The notes under the pieces are model-generated. The model saw only the letters and a program-made list of their open reading frames with translations, was not told the DNA's origin and ran no database searches. A stretch of DNA of 64,000 bases from Ampullaceana balthica (Eukaryota; Mollusca; Gastropoda; Lymnaeidae), in assembly GCA_944989445.1 (NCBI GenBank), contig CALYLW010000554.1, positions 1 through 64,000 on the forward strand, written 5' to 3'. Positions 9,905 through 21,754 of the stretch are shown here, one piece after another (position 1 is the stretch's first letter; every line of letters starts with the position of its first letter). A program made the translations under genes and the position numbers.

Positions 9905-10612
9905 AGGACTTTTTTAAACACAATTTCCCTTGGGAATTGCGTTTATGCATTTGAAATGTCTGCACACTGTTCGAGCTTGCACATGCAACTCCTCCTCAAC
10001 CATACCAGATAGAAGGTTCAGGTCTTTTGTAAATATGCTAAGGAGGTCCCAAGGATGTGCAACGGCCAAAAAATACCGAAAAGGTTGACTGTATTACCTG
10101 GAAAATCACACCAAAAAAACAAGAAACCCGAAAATATATAAGTATTTTGTCAATTTCTCGCCAAAAATAACATCTGTCGTGTTGAAACAAACGCAAAACA
10201 ATAGCTAATAATATTTTGAGCAATTTTGGAGAAGGAATTTTTGAAAAATGTATTTTCGTTCGACTCCCGTAATTTTAGCAGCAATCTTAAGATAGCAATT
10301 GTTTTGTTTAGTTTCAAAATTATTGATTTAAAATGACTTTTAATATAATCTAGAATGATAGTTAATGGGGTTTTCCCGCTTTGTGAATGCTTATGTTAGA
10401 TTTGTTGTGTGGTGCGCATTATATTGGCACATTCTTGGTGGGATGTAGCGTGAGGGGATAACACGTCATATTGTTTTTAGTTTCAGAATTACTTATTTGA
10501 ATCAAATTTTAATATAATCTAGGTAGATTTCCCTTAAATAAAAAAATCGGAAATTCTTTCTTGGAAATTGCGTTTAAATACTGATTCGAGTTTTAATTAC
10601 TTGTTTTTACAA
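9905..10612. repeat. Repeat A, copy 2 (uninterrupted)
   Basis: Aligns along its length with 1842-2133 plus 5035-5431 and with 16233-16925. It runs straight through the point where the Helitron sits in copy 1 (AACGCAAAACAATAGCTAAT here) and past the M1 insertion point, so it serves as an empty-site control. A 61-residue minus-strand ORF shares WREIDKILIY and IFQVIQSTFS-like phrases with the ORF in copy 1. Confidence 0.75.
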
Positions 10613-10663
10613 GCAATATCGTGATTCTTAAGATAAATCTAAATGCAATGAGATTCTTAAACA

Positions 10664-10690
10664 CTAGCAACAAAGCCCGTCCAAGGACGG
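10664..10690 (-). mobile_element. Helitron 3' terminus (other end not found)
   Basis: On the minus strand the sequence reads CCCGTCCTTGGACGGG, an ideal 7-bp-stem hairpin, then CTTTGTTG and CTAG (complement of 10664-10667), followed by T. This is a classic Helitron 3' end, so an element would extend to the right. I could not place a matching TC-start 5' end with confidence. Confidence 0.6.
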
Positions 10691-10789
10691 GAATAAGTGT
10701 AGTGTGACCTGTGAAGCTTATGGTAGGACATCACAACATCCACGGCCACTGACTCCAAAATGAAAATGAAACGTCACCAGTCGTCGTTT

Positions 10790-11010
10790 CAACCAGAGAC
10801 TCTGTCCAGAGACCTTAACTCAGCCCACACTGCGGTCTGTCCAGAGACCCTATCTTCCCCCCCTTTACACCGCCCTCTGTCCAGAGACCCTACCCCCCTC
10901 CACACCGCGGTCTGTCCAAAGACCCTACCTCCTCCCTCCACACCGCAGTATGTCCAGAGACCTTACTTTCCCCCGTCACCGCGGTCTGTCCAGAGACCCG
11001 CCGTCTCGAC
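10790..11010 (+). repeat. C-rich minisatellite, about 40-bp unit
   Basis: About six imperfect copies of a unit with GCGGTCTGTCCAGAGACCCT followed by a C/T-rich stretch and CACACC. The CTGTCCAGAGACC core recurs at regular spacing. The ORFs crossing it on both strands are repeat-driven low-complexity peptides. Confidence 0.8.
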
Positions 11011-11394
11011 CGGCCATTCATGTGTACCACGTAACAAGTACAGTACACTATTTTAAAAAAACGTTTTTTTACTATAAATTCCAACGCGCACCGCTTAAAA
11101 TAAAGTGTTGGAATAAATACTGAATATTTCAAACGAAACATTTTAATTTTATAAATTTTCAGGAGTCGCAATGTTAACACAGAAGAGCTCCAGTTTGCCC
11201 AGCGTTGGTATAGAAATTTCAGCCACCTTTTCACGGGTTCCCGGGCGCAATTTTAAAACCCGGGTAATTGCACGGTAACGGGTACCCGGGTTCGCGGGTA
11301 CCCGTTGACAGTCGTAGTCACCATACACATTTATATTAAAAGCGATACTCATTCACTACGAGCAACATTTCCAATATAAATGCTTATTACATCC

Positions 11395-11870
11395 ATAACG
11401 GTTTACCAACAAAAATGCCCCGGACAAAAAGGGCTCCGACATAACAGGCCCGAAAAAACGGCCATGGACTAATAGATGGACAACTAGTAAAAAATACAAT
11501 CAAATATTATATTGGTATTTTTACTCACCGATTCAGTTTCATGTTTACAAAAAGGAAATTCACAACAACAAAAAATTTAAAATAATAACGACATCAGAAG
11601 AATGAATTTAATAGCATTTACTCGATATGGTACCAAGTCACGGTTGTTTGTCAACAAGAAATTTTATAATAACATCACAAGAAATAATTTTACCACAGAT
11701 TTTTTTAAGGGTGAAAAAGTTGAAAAAAAGGCTTAAAATGCCAAATAATGTAAATTTTTTGTTACAAGATGTAAACAATTTGTCTGGGACCGTTTTGACC
11801 GGGGCCGTTTTGTCGGGGCCGTTTTGTACGGGGTTGTTTTGGTGGGTCACCCATCCATAAAATATATTGG
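11395..11870. mobile_element. Fold-back element with CGGGGC/GCCCCG-rich inverted ends
   Basis: The left end carries AAAATGCCCCGGACAAAAAG and related phrases. The right end carries the complementary GGACCGTTTTGACCGGGGCC and repeats of CGGGGCCGTTTTGT. The inverted relation is clear but imperfect, and the exact ends are uncertain. The middle is AT-rich without a convincing ORF. Confidence 0.45.
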
Positions 11871-11888
11871 GAAAATGATATTTACTAC

Positions 11889-12231
11889 TGTAACTGTTAC
11901 TGAATCTCTTACTTATTAATATGCAACTCTCTTGTAGGCGTTCTCTCAATACATAATCTTGTACACAATAATCCACTGAAGAACTTGTTTCAATAAAACA
12001 ACTTTAATATGTATACTATGTACATAACATATAATTTGAGGTTATACAACGTGGAAATCTTGAGGCACACACACATTCCGTCCTTCCACTACGGAACTTC
12101 TCTGACAACTGCTCTCCCCAACCTTCTTAGCCAATGGGAAGGCTTCTTTCTTCCCGCGCTTATTACTCACGTGACCTCTCCGTCATACAATCACGCAATA
12201 CACTCGTGATCACACGTGACATTCACCCCCA
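11889..12231 (-). repeat. LTR (3' LTR of the minus-strand element)
   Basis: Shares TGTAACTGTTACTG at one end and ACACRTGACA at the other with 15515-15862, plus a long near-identical middle (for example GCGTTCTCTCAATACATAAT and CAACTTTAATATG). The two LTRs differ by several indels and substitutions, so the insertion is not recent. Confidence 0.88.
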
Positions 12232-12552
12232 TCCTTTAAAAAAAATGTTTATGAAATACAACATTTTTGGTCTTCATAAAATCAAATTAATCTATATTCA
12301 AATTTCAAATATTTATCATCAATGGACATTCATTGCCTTACACACAACATTTAGACATAAAAATCAAGAGAAAAAAATCTGTAGGGACTGTCAACAGTCT
12401 ACCTGTGCTGAAAAAATGAAATGGAATTTTAAACACATCTGTAAATTTTGTGTAATTAAAATATTTTTAACAATCAATATTATTAAATTAACTAATAATC
12501 CAGTGGAATTCAAACACTGTTCCTTGTCGATTGTTCAACGAATAAAATATTA

Positions 12553-12705
12553 ATATAATTACAGTCTCTGGTTGTATCATTTAGGAATTCACAGAATGTC
12601 TATTTAATACAGTCTCTGGTTTTATCATTGAGGAATTCATCAGACTAATATTAATACAGTCTCTGGTTTTATCACTTAGGAATTCACAGAATGTCTTTAT
12701 TTATT
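12553..12705 (+). repeat. Tandem repeat, 47-48 bp unit, three copies
   Basis: ACAGTCTCTGGTT...ATCAT or ATCAC...AGGAATTCA recurs at 12561, 12609 and 12656. It lies inside the LTR element, between gag and the 3' LTR. Confidence 0.8.
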
Positions 12706-13250
12706 GTCATTCTACTTAATATGTCTGCAAACCACATTGTCCTTTCCCTTCACAGGTTTAATGTCAAATTTGTAGTTGGCTAATAGCATAGCCTAGTTCA
12801 AAAATAATCATTCTTCAGTTGACGAGTATGAATTCAAATCGTTGGGCTTTGAATGTTTCTTCAATGTTCAATAATTCACCAACCATGACTACGATTATGT
12901 CCATTCACAATATCAATTCCAGCATCTTGAATAAGTTGCTTTAGCTTTTGAGATGTCATTTTTGCTTCCAGATAATTCAATAGAATTTCGACCAGATGAG
13001 TCACTGTCAGTAGAAAGCTTTATCTGAAAATCATTGTCTTTATCTATGTCTTTCATTCTGCTTAATACACAACCAGTTATTGTTCCTACTTCAGATGATT
13101 TCACACGAATGGTTTCAGACTGACAGTACCATCTCTATCTCTGCTACTATGGTCTTCATTTCTTTTATCATGTATGTGATTGTCAATAGTGGCTACAGTG
13201 TCACTAGTTTCTATTATTTGTGTCATTTAACTTTATTATTTTTCTATCAT

Positions 13251-14592
13251 TCATGTCTTGGTTTTCATTGTTTCTCCATGGTTGATCATAATTTCTTTTC
13301 TGGAATCAAAATTGTATTTGCCTCTCCATGATCTTCTACCTTGATTATAATCTCTATATATGGAATTATGATTATATCTGTCTCTCCATGTTTGTCTACC
13401 TTCATCATAATCTCTATGTCTGGGATTATGATTATATTTTTCTCTCCATGCTTGTCTACCTTTGTTTTCAAAGTGATCTTGTCTTGATTTTTCTTCTGTT
13501 TTCTTTCTTATAGGGCTGCCATTAGGTGACACCCTATTTGGTTGTCCTTTATTGTGGTAACACTGCTTCGCCATATGTCCTGGCTTGTTACAGTACCAGC
13601 AAATAGTTTGTCTGTTGCCTTGGTTTGGCAGACTCTGGTTTCTCATACCTTGTCTTTTTTCTTGACTTTTAATTTGTATTGCTGCAAAAATATCTTGTCT
13701 CTTATCCATTTCCACATTTGGATGAGAGTCTTTGAATGTGCGTAATGCATTTGTTAGCTCTGCTTGAGTACGAACTTTCTTATCAGTTAAATATGTGAAT
13801 AGAGTTGGTGTTGCATTTTCTAAAAACTTGTCAATTAACACCATGTCTAGTATGGCCTTTGGATTGCTTGTATCTATTGCTGTAAGTTCCAGCCATTTTG
13901 TTAATTTAACTTGTGCTTCATGCACTATGATCTGTGGATCTTTGTCCATCTTGATTCTCATTTCATGAAATTCTTTTCTATAATCATTTTCTGACTTTCC
14001 GAAATGACATAGGAGTGCCTTTTTGACATTTTTATATATGCTTTTGTCTTCTTTGGCTATACTGTTGTAAGCTTCAAATGCTTCTCCAGTTAGTTGAGTC
14101 ATCAATTGTGCTGGCCAATCTTCTTCATTATAACCTTTCATGGCCATTATGGATTCAAAATAATCCAGATACACATCCATTTTTTCTTTCTGGCTATCAT
14201 ATTTTCTAACTTTGATAGTGTCCTTCGGTGCTGACTTCTATTTGTGTCATTACCAGGATTGTGGCCTCTACTCTCTAGCTCAATTTGTAGTTTTAAGTTG
14301 TCATTTTTAATTTGTTCAAGTTCTCTTCTTGCAGCTCTTTCTTCTCTTTCAATGATTTGTCTTTGCCTCTCTTTTTCATCAGCCTCTTTTTGCTTTTGCC
14401 TCTCTTTTTCTTCAGCAATTCTTTGATTCTCTTTTTCTTCAGCTTTTCTTAGCTTTTCTTCTTCTTTAGCAATTCTTTGCTTCTCTTTTTCTTCAGCTTA
14501 GCTATTTTTACTTTTTCTTCAATGAAATCTCTCATTTCTTTTCCACTTAATCCGATTCTTTAGCTATGGCAGTGAATTCTTTGTAGTAATCC
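13251..14592 (-). pseudogene. Decayed gag gene of the LTR retrotransposon
   Basis: Gag packages the element's RNA into particles. The longest open part (13251-14180, 309 residues) has a capsid-like helical region in its first 150 residues, then one CCHC zinc knuckle, CWYCNKPGHMAKQC (residues 194-207), typical of Ty3/Gypsy nucleocapsids. A basic C-terminal tail has three imperfect copies of a 19-residue unit with a W-R-x-x-Y-N pattern. Upstream, 14190-14592 encodes in shifted frames a start (MDYYKEF...) and a long, charged E/K/R-rich coiled coil, so the gene is broken by frameshifts near 14185 and 14550. No fused pol follows. Confidence 0.85.
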
Positions 14593-15514
14593 ATGTTTTG
14601 TTATATGGAATAATATGAGTCAAGCAATTCGGGTAAGGAATGTAGGTATATTATTGATAAAGTTATAAATCCTCCAAATGAAAAATCTTGAATTCAAAAT
14701 GTTAAGTCCAAATAAGTGACACGTCTAAACCATGCAATTTAGTTTTGACAAGATGAGACAACAAAAGAATCCTCACACGGGATCTTTAGTATACTTTATA
14801 TATACGCTCCCTCAGATTGACAAAAAACATCCAATGGTCCAATCGTTTTGAATAAAAGTCACTTGGTTAAATTTTCAATTTTCGAGTAGTTTTTAAACAA
14901 TTTAGTTCACTCCATTAATCCAAAATTGCAATTATCAAACTCTTCACACAATGAATGGATACGACTTAAGTTCCTTGATTTATAATTCACACTGACACAG
15001 TTGTTAATAGTCCATAGCTTTCCAAGTTCAATGTTATGTTTACAAATATTTTCTGGAATCAACTACATCAGTGAGCTTGTTGACGTAGTCTACTGCGTGT
15101 TACCATACAGCAGGCTTGTCAACTGCATAACCCAGATTTCGGCACTGTGTATATTTAGAACCAACTTGCCTGCTGACGTAAGAACCTACTAGCTCTCGGC
15201 AGTGTGTATACAGTATACTGTAGTACGCTTGTAATGTCGTCGACTGTAAGGTAGAACCAACTAGGTGACCTAGTTTTACACATCGCACGCAGTGATCACG
15301 TGCGTTATGCCGCCATCTTGAAATATTCTTGTATCAAATGTTTCATTGAACCACGAAAGTTTATTCACAGCTTCTTACGAACTGGAATATTCACAAAATA
15401 CGATAGCTGCTAATATTTCTTCTTTTAATGAATACTTTCCTTTTTGAAATATCTAATACTTGTCACTTCCACGAAACCTCCTTTATCAAATTTCGTTTTT
15501 TCTTCTGACACCAA

Positions 15515-15862
15515 TGTAACTGTTACTGTATTTTTACTTATTAATATGTAACTTGTAGGCGTTCTCTCAATACATAATCTTGTACACAATAATCCACTGA
15601 AGAACTTGTTTCAATAAAACAACTTTAATATGTTATACTATGTACATAACATATAATTTGAGGTTATACAACGTGGAAATCTTGAGGCACACACACATTC
15701 CGTCCTTCCACTACGGAACTTCTCTGACAACTGATCCCCACTTTCAAAGCCAATAGTCTTCAGCAATGGGAGGCTTCTTTTCCCGCACTTATCACTCACA
15801 TGACCTCTCCGTCATATTATCACGCAAAACACTCGTGATGCACTCATGATACACATGTGACA
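15515..15862 (-). repeat. LTR (5' LTR of the minus-strand element)
   Basis: 348-bp partner of 11889-12231, with TG/CA ends (minus strand starts TGTCACATGTG and ends CAGTTACA). The putative primer-binding site lies directly inside it at about 15502-15514. Confidence 0.88.
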
Positions 15863-16232
15863 GTAAGGCAAGATCTCATAGAACTTGTCATGATATGGTG
15901 GAAACCTATAAATAAAACTATACGGGTCTTTTTTATGGACGTATTTCATAAAAATGTGATTAAAGATACAAGTCAAAATGTAAATGTATGTATATTGAGA
16001 AGGAAGTATATTATCAGCATCAGCTATTTGTTAATTCTTCATTAACTTAAGACATCTTATTGGACTTGAAAAAGGAAAAACAGATTCGTAATTTTACTAT
16101 GCTAATAATTTTGCGAACATAGTTTTCGACTTTATTTATGCTGTAAAACATTGTTACGCTAAAATGTAATATAAAAATATAACATTAATCATTTAGCTAA
16201 ATGTTTTAAAAATGACAACCCCTATTACATAG
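15863..16232. other. AT-rich spacer
   Basis: Between the LTR element and repeat A copy 3. The 62-residue ORF at 15857-16045 starts inside the LTR and has no recognisable features. I see nothing else here. Confidence 0.5.
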
Positions 16233-16925
16233 ATTGTTTTTAACGCAATTTCACTTGGGGAAAATAGCATTTGTATTTTTGAAATGTCTGGCTAATCTGT
16301 TCGAGCTTTGAACAGCAACTCCTCCTGAACCATATCAGATAGAGGTTGGGGGGTTTTGCAAATATGTTAAGGAGGTCCCAAGGATGTGAACGGGCCAAAT
16401 TAATTACCGAAAAGGTTTACTTGATATCCTGGAAAATCCAAAAAATCCGAAAAAAATTCAGTATTTTTTGTCAATTTCTCGCCAACCATAACATCTATTG
16501 GGTTGAAACAAACACCAAACGGTAGCTAATAATATTTAGAACAAAGTTGGAGAAGGAGCATGTAATAAATTACATTTCGTCGACTCCCGTAATTTTAGCA
16601 GCAATTTGTAGATTAATTGTTTTGTTTAGTTTCAAAATCAATGATTTGAAATTACTTTTAATGTAATCTAGAATGATAGTTAATGGGGTTTTCCCGCTTT
16701 GTGAATGCTAACGTTAGATTGTTGCGCGGTGCGCATTCTATTGACACATTCTTAGTGTGATGCAGCATGAGGGGATATGACGTCATATTTTGTTTAGTTT
16801 CAGTCCTGATTTGAAATTACTTTTAATGTAATCCACAATGATTTCCCTTGAATAAAAAAAATAGGAAATTCTTTGTTGGAAATTGCGTTTAAATACTCAT
16901 TCAAGTTCTTATTACTTGTTTTTAG
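16233..16925. repeat. Repeat A, copy 3 (uninterrupted)
   Basis: Starts TTTTTAACGCAATTTCACTT and ends with GGAAATTGCGTTTAAATACT and TTATTACTTGTTTTTAGC. It runs intact through both insertion points seen in copy 1, so it acts as a second empty-site control for the Helitron and for element M1. Several coding-strand changes relative to copies 1 and 2 show it is an old, diverged family. Confidence 0.75.
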
Positions 16926-17470
16926 CTTGTGCACGAAAAATTTAATATTTTGATACATTTAAACCGGACGTGATCTGGAACTGGTATATTTTGAAACATC
17001 TATGCTGGGGTTTCTCCCTGTCTGGACAAATTTAGTTATTGACATCAATTTCGTCTATGAATAACACTAACACTTGCATTCTTATACAAGAAACTTTTCC
17101 TGTAATGGTGTCACACGATGCAATCCGCACCACCTGCACTCTGCAGCTTCACCACTGATCCTCACTTTGTCAATTTCATGACCTTTTCAGCAAGAGAAAA
17201 TATATTTATGAACAAGCTATTTTAAAAAAAAATAAAAAATTTTGTTTTCAAAACGAAACATTAAATTTTCGGATGAGAAAACCGTCACGTTGTCACAAAT
17301 CTATCAATGAAAAAAATGTGTGTATGATTGTTTGGTTTGTAAAATATATATACAAGAACCGGTTACTTTTACTATTATGATGATGTTTAATAACTTCATA
17401 TTAAAAATGTTTTTGAAAGTTTTAATTAAATTGATTCCGTCATTTTAAAAAATATGCGTCCTTTCTTATT
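16926..17470. other. AT-rich intergenic sequence
   Basis: I see no gene and no clear repeat between repeat A copy 3 and the LINE relic. Confidence 0.4.
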
Positions 17471-17471
17471 T

Positions 17472-18599
17472 TTGTGAGCAACTGTCTTGATATTCCCTAC
17501 TCTTTTTCATTTATATAAATGATAACCCAACAACATCTCAGCAGGAACAAAAGTTAGGTTATTTGCTGATGATTGTCTAATCTACACAGCAATTAAATCA
17601 GAACAAGATAGCAAAATCTTACAAAAAAGACTTAAATGAATTAATAAAATGGGAAACTAAATGGAGTAAGTCTTTCCAACCAGGAAAGAGTCAACTTTTA
17701 AGAGTAACAAAGAAACATATACAAATACATTCAAAATATTTTATTCATGGAAACAACTAATCCAAACTTATGATGCAAAATACTTAGGAGTAATAATAAA
17801 TAAGAAACTATCATGGAATCCCCATGACAATGAAGTTATTAAAAAATCAAACGAAACTGTAGGCTTTATAAAAGAAACTTTTACAGATGTTATAAAAATA
17901 TATAACTAAAATTCTACCTCACTTTGGTCAGTATTAGAATATGCATCTTCTGTATGGGACCCATCAACCAAAGAAAACATTGATAAACTAGTACAATTCA
18001 AAAAAGAGCTACCAGATTCATTACTGGAGATTATTCAAAACTGACAAGAATAACACCATTTATTAAATCTTTAAACCTTGAAACACTAGAGTAGTGGTTC
18101 TCAATCTGTGGTCCGCGAGGATGAAATTTTAATTTATGTACAAAGTATAATTATCTATAAATTTCATGTACGGGAGTAGCAAAATTTTCAGTAGTGGTCC
18201 GCGGTTAAGAAACAAATTTTTCAAGTGGTCCTTGAATATCAAAAGGTTGAGAGCCACTGCACTAGAGGATAGAAGAACCAAGAGTAAAGTAGTAATAATA
18301 GATATAAGGCAATTAATTCTAATTTAGAAATACAGCACAAAGATAACTAACACATTCAAACACATACACATACATTGTCGTTCTTCCCGTCTGGAATTCG
18401 AGTATGGCATGGGTTGCCTGAAGAAACCAGGAAAACCAACACTTTATCAACATTGAAAAACTCTAATAAGAATGCAGGACTAGACACAAACCATGGTTAA
18501 GCGTAGGAAGCAATAATCTTCTGTATAGAAGCAGCTTCTGTAACAGGTAAGATAAGATAAGATAATATAAGATAAGATAAGATAAGATAAGATAAGATA
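17472..18599 (+). mobile_element. Jockey/CR1-like LINE relic with a GATAA-repeat tail
   Basis: Degenerate plus-strand reverse transcriptase. Recognisable pieces are SLLFFIYINDNP (with an upstream stop), RLFADDCLIYTA with the catalytic FADD at 17562-17573, a later YLGV-like core, and VWDPSTKENIDKL plus TRFITGDYSKLT in the C-terminal part. Stops and frameshifts break it throughout. A hAT MITE (18092-18259) is inserted in the C-terminal region. The 3' end is TTCTGTATAGAAGCAGCTTC, then AGGTAAGATAAGATAA and more GATAA units to 18599. The same 3' end occurs in the SINE at 38.9 kb, and a fragment of this family lies inverted at 55147-55247. It is 5'-truncated. Confidence 0.82.
18092..18259. mobile_element. 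hAT-type MITE inserted in the LINE
   Basis: It starts TAGTGGTTCTCAATC and ends GTTGAGAGCCACTG, the widespread hAT (Charlie-like) terminal sequence, with GTGGTCCGCGG-type subterminal motifs. The 8-bp duplication CACTAGAG flanks it (18084-18091 and 18260-18267). At 168 bp it has no coding capacity. Confidence 0.92.
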
Positions 18600-20166
18600 T
18601 ATTGAAGTAAACATATGAATGGAAATCAAAATTTTATTATGCCCTTGTAATTATCCTGACATATTATCTAATATTTGAACAGGTCATTTCAAAATGAAAT
18701 GAACAATTTCCATAAACATAATACCAATTCATCTAAGATTCATACTGATTAAAGTGCATTCCAGATAAGTCTTTCAATATAAATTGTCATATTCATAGTC
18801 CAAAGCAAGGCAAACTCAATGGTATTCTTGTAACATGCATACAATATTGTTATTATCTTTTTTAAAGATAAATTAATGTGTTACCAAACATGGTGTCTTA
18901 GATATGTATAAAGTGTCTACTTAAATGATTGTGTCTTGATTGAGTATGAAACATGTACATGGATGTTTATTATAATTTTATTAAATTTGAATGAGTTTAA
19001 ACAATATGTGACAAATTTAAACACCAATATCGCATACTTCATTTTTTAAAAAAATCCGAATGTTTACAACACAAACATTTTTAAAATTCACTCTTAAAGG
19101 TATAAACCATAACAAAGATTCGTAAAGCGTCATTAGAATACTGTAAATATATGATTGATAAATAATGGGGTGAAATGCATGATTATAAGACGAGTAGGGT
19201 TTGTTGCAGTGTCGAAGACGGGTTCACATGGTGACACACTGACGTTAAATGGAATGTACGCTACCACGGTACTGAAGTATACACAAGTTGTGATAGCAAG
19301 GCAACGACCTCGGGAAAACTGATCTTTACATCTTATCGGCGTGGCGACAACGCAGCACAAGGAAACATTTCTTAACGGCCAGGAACAGCGCTAGGAGTGT
19401 CGTGTTTTGTCAGACATGAGACTGTAGAAAGGTTGAATGCAACTGACCCAATACATGCTGACGCAAGGCTTGACCTGAAGGGTGAGGTCCAAAAATTGAA
19501 TGCAACTAACCAAGTACCTACAGACGTAAGGCCCCAGTTTTTTCAGAATAAACTCAAAGCAATATCTTGTGCTTCAGCTTTTTTTCTGACAAAAACAACA
19601 ATTTTTAGATCTAGTTTGTGCTCTTTCATTCTGGGTTACATTAGTTGGTACAGTTTACTTCATTCACTCATCTAGGGACTGACGTCTGGATATAACTCTC
19701 TCTTCAGTGTATCTAGGCAAGTGTAAAACTGGTTATCAACGAATGTTTTTACCGCTCTCCCTCCTTGCTCAGTACTTCTCATGTGATCTCCTTAATTCCA
19801 ATTACATGTTCATTTTTACTTTGTAAGTCTAAAAACGACTTGTAGCGTCTCCAGGTATCCCTTCCCAGGCCTATATTTTTGGAAATAATATATTCCATAT
19901 ATGCTAAGAAATGCTTGGCTACCCTGGTGCCGTAATTGTAATCAACTCCCCGCTTTCCTCCGTTTCACTGAATATGTCTCATTGGTTCCACGGGGTTTCG
20001 ACAAGGGACGATTCGAGACTGTCAACTGGACCCATGACGTTTCGACCCATACGTTTGTCGACCACTGACGCTTGGGCCCAAGTGATTCATGTAACAGATA
20101 TTATACTGTTAATGTAACCACTGGAAAAACATATGGTAAATAATTATGTAACGTGAAAATTACCTA
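18600..20166. other. Intergenic sequence, no gene seen
   Basis: Mostly AT-rich. Two short ORFs (19133-19360 minus, 19397-19675 plus) have no motif. At about 19430-19525 a phrase like TTGAATGCAACTRACCMA...ACGYAAGG is repeated twice, which points to an old repeat. Around 19975-20080 phrases such as GACGTTTCGACCCATA resemble the complement of GATCGAAACGTCC near 22301, so the 20.0-22.3 kb stretch may be bounded by inverted copies of another repeat. Confidence 0.4.
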
Positions 20167-20803
20167 GGGGCCTTCCATAAATGGCGTCACGCGCCAAGGG
20201 GGAAGGGGATCAAGCATTTGTGACGATGTTGGACGATGGGGAAGGGAGGGGGGGTAAAGAAATTTGACGTCACATCAAAAATCACGCAACTTTAAATACA
20301 ATTACCCCTTAACTAATTCATTGCTTGCAATTTATTTGATGACGTTATAAATAGCTTCGCGCGTCTTACGGCTCGCGAAAATGTATCAAATAAAAAAACT
20401 TTCTTTTGAAATATTTCCTGTGAAATACTTTTAACACGAAAATTCTTGAGAAGTATCTGTCAAAGGGAAATAAAAATTTATATTATAATTGTTCAAAGAT
20501 ATTTACTGTAATAACGAAAAATAAATGAAAGTTTTTATTTTATTTTTTTTTAATCTGGACAAAACAAAGGGTTGAAAATAATGTGGGCTTTATTTAAATT
20601 TTAAAAGTTAAAGGTTTCGTTTGTAAATGGTTGGTGATGTCATAACTGTTACTATCTATCCACATGGGTTGATGCGCCTTGCTGAAAAAATGTAACAAAC
20701 TCGCGCCCTTTCTTGTGTAGACCTAGCAGAAAAACTGATTTTAATATGACGTACAAAGTTATCAGTATGTTAAGTTTATCAATTAAAAAGTTACCAACAC
20801 CGC

Positions 20804-20935
20804 CAATGTTCCCTTTTAAGCTGCGCGATGGTTTAGAATAACCGCACAGCAAATAGTGTAGTATTGCAAAAAAAAATTGATGCTGTGCAACTTTGCTCAC
20901 AACTTTTTTTTTAACTGCCCAGCGGACATTAACAT
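20804..20935. mobile_element. hAT-type MITE, CAATGTTCCC family, degenerate copy
   Basis: Starts CAATGTTCCCTTTTAAGCTG and contains the family's CGCACAGC and GTGCAACTTTGCTCAC-like phrases. The right end is eroded, so the boundary is approximate. Better copies are at 41556, 46892 and 61468. Confidence 0.6.
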
Positions 20936-21225
20936 TCAAGCTGCGGGTCCTGTGTCCTGACTGAACGTGACGTCATTGTTGTTGACATTTTATTTGAATG
21001 TTCAGTTTACTGTAGTTTTTGTTTATGCATTTACAGCAGGAATTAAAGTTTATAGAGCACAATATTATGTTTTCGGAGGTATGCTGTTAGCTACTGTGTG
21101 AAATGATGTGCATGGACGGTGGCTAGGTTTCATTCTATAGCCGTCATGACCGAGAAAATTATGCGGCGTTTTGGACGAGCATCCGCGCAGCTTTATTCAA
21201 CAACATTGACAGCCCTATTTACGAT

Positions 21226-21509
21226 TAGGGATGTACCGGATCTCGGTTCCGGCAAATCTGGAATCCGGCCATTTTTTTAAAACCCGGCTATGGCTTCGGC
21301 TCTGACAGAATTTCACTTCATAAATCTGGCCAAATCCGGCTGGCCAGTAGAGCCATAAAAAATATATACATATCGGCTCCGGAAAATCCGGTATCCTGAC
21401 ATTTTTAAAAATCCGACTCCGGCTTCGGCTCCGACCGGATTTCATTTCATAAATCTGTCTGAATCCGGCTCCCGCCGGATTTTAAAAATTTGTATCCGGT
21501 ACACCCCTA
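21226..21509. mobile_element. hAT-type MITE, CCGG-rich dimer family, copy 2
   Basis: Starts TAGGGATGTACCGGAT and ends ATCCGGTACACCCCTA. The flanks TTTACGAT (21218-21225) and GTTACGAT (21510-21517) are an 8-bp duplication with one mismatch. The body is two similar halves of about 140 bp, each with GGCTTCGGCTC-like and TTCATAAATCT phrases. Confidence 0.88.
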
Positions 21510-21754
21510 GTTACGATATTCTATACATTGCAGACTTACACTATATATATATTTAAATGTCAAAATAAATATTAGAAAAATGCTTATTTTCAATTAGAAA
21601 ATACGGCTTTTTTTCCGGGGGGGGGTCAAAGCTTTGTGACGTAATATTGGAGGGGGGATCTAAGTTTTTGTGACAAAGTGTGATGAGAGGGGAGGGGGGA
21701 GGGGGGTCAAAAAACGGCCAAAATCGCGTGGCGTAATTTATGGACGGCCCCCTA

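Larger units (their letters stand above)
11889..15862 (-). mobile_element. Gypsy-like LTR retrotransposon, gag only, no pol
   Basis: Two related terminal repeats of about 345 bp bound a 3.97-kb element on the minus strand. Next to the 5' LTR (right side) the minus strand reads TTGGTGTCAGAAG, a plausible primer-binding site. Next to the 3' LTR (left side) is AAAGGATGGGGGTGAA, a purine-rich tract. Only a decayed gag is found. The 1.0 kb between gag and the 3' LTR has no protease, reverse transcriptase or integrase motifs, so it is a deletion derivative or a non-autonomous family. The flanks (ACTAC left, GTAAG right) show no target duplication. Confidence 0.85.
20167..21751. mobile_element. DNA element M3 (GGGGCC family) with nested insertions
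   Basis: The left end is GGGGCCTTCCATAAATGGCG and the complement of the right end is GGGGCCGTCCATAAATTACG, flanked by CTA on both sides (20164-20166 and 21752-21754). Both ends carry the family's TCACGC and GTGACGTAATATTGGA-like blocks. Inside lie a short hAT MITE (from 20804) and a CCGG-dimer MITE (21226-21509). No transposase ORF. Confidence 0.82.

Noticed and set aside
10760..11056. Pro-rich 98-residue ORF
   Set aside because: It is produced by a C-rich minisatellite and has no coding sign outside the repeat.
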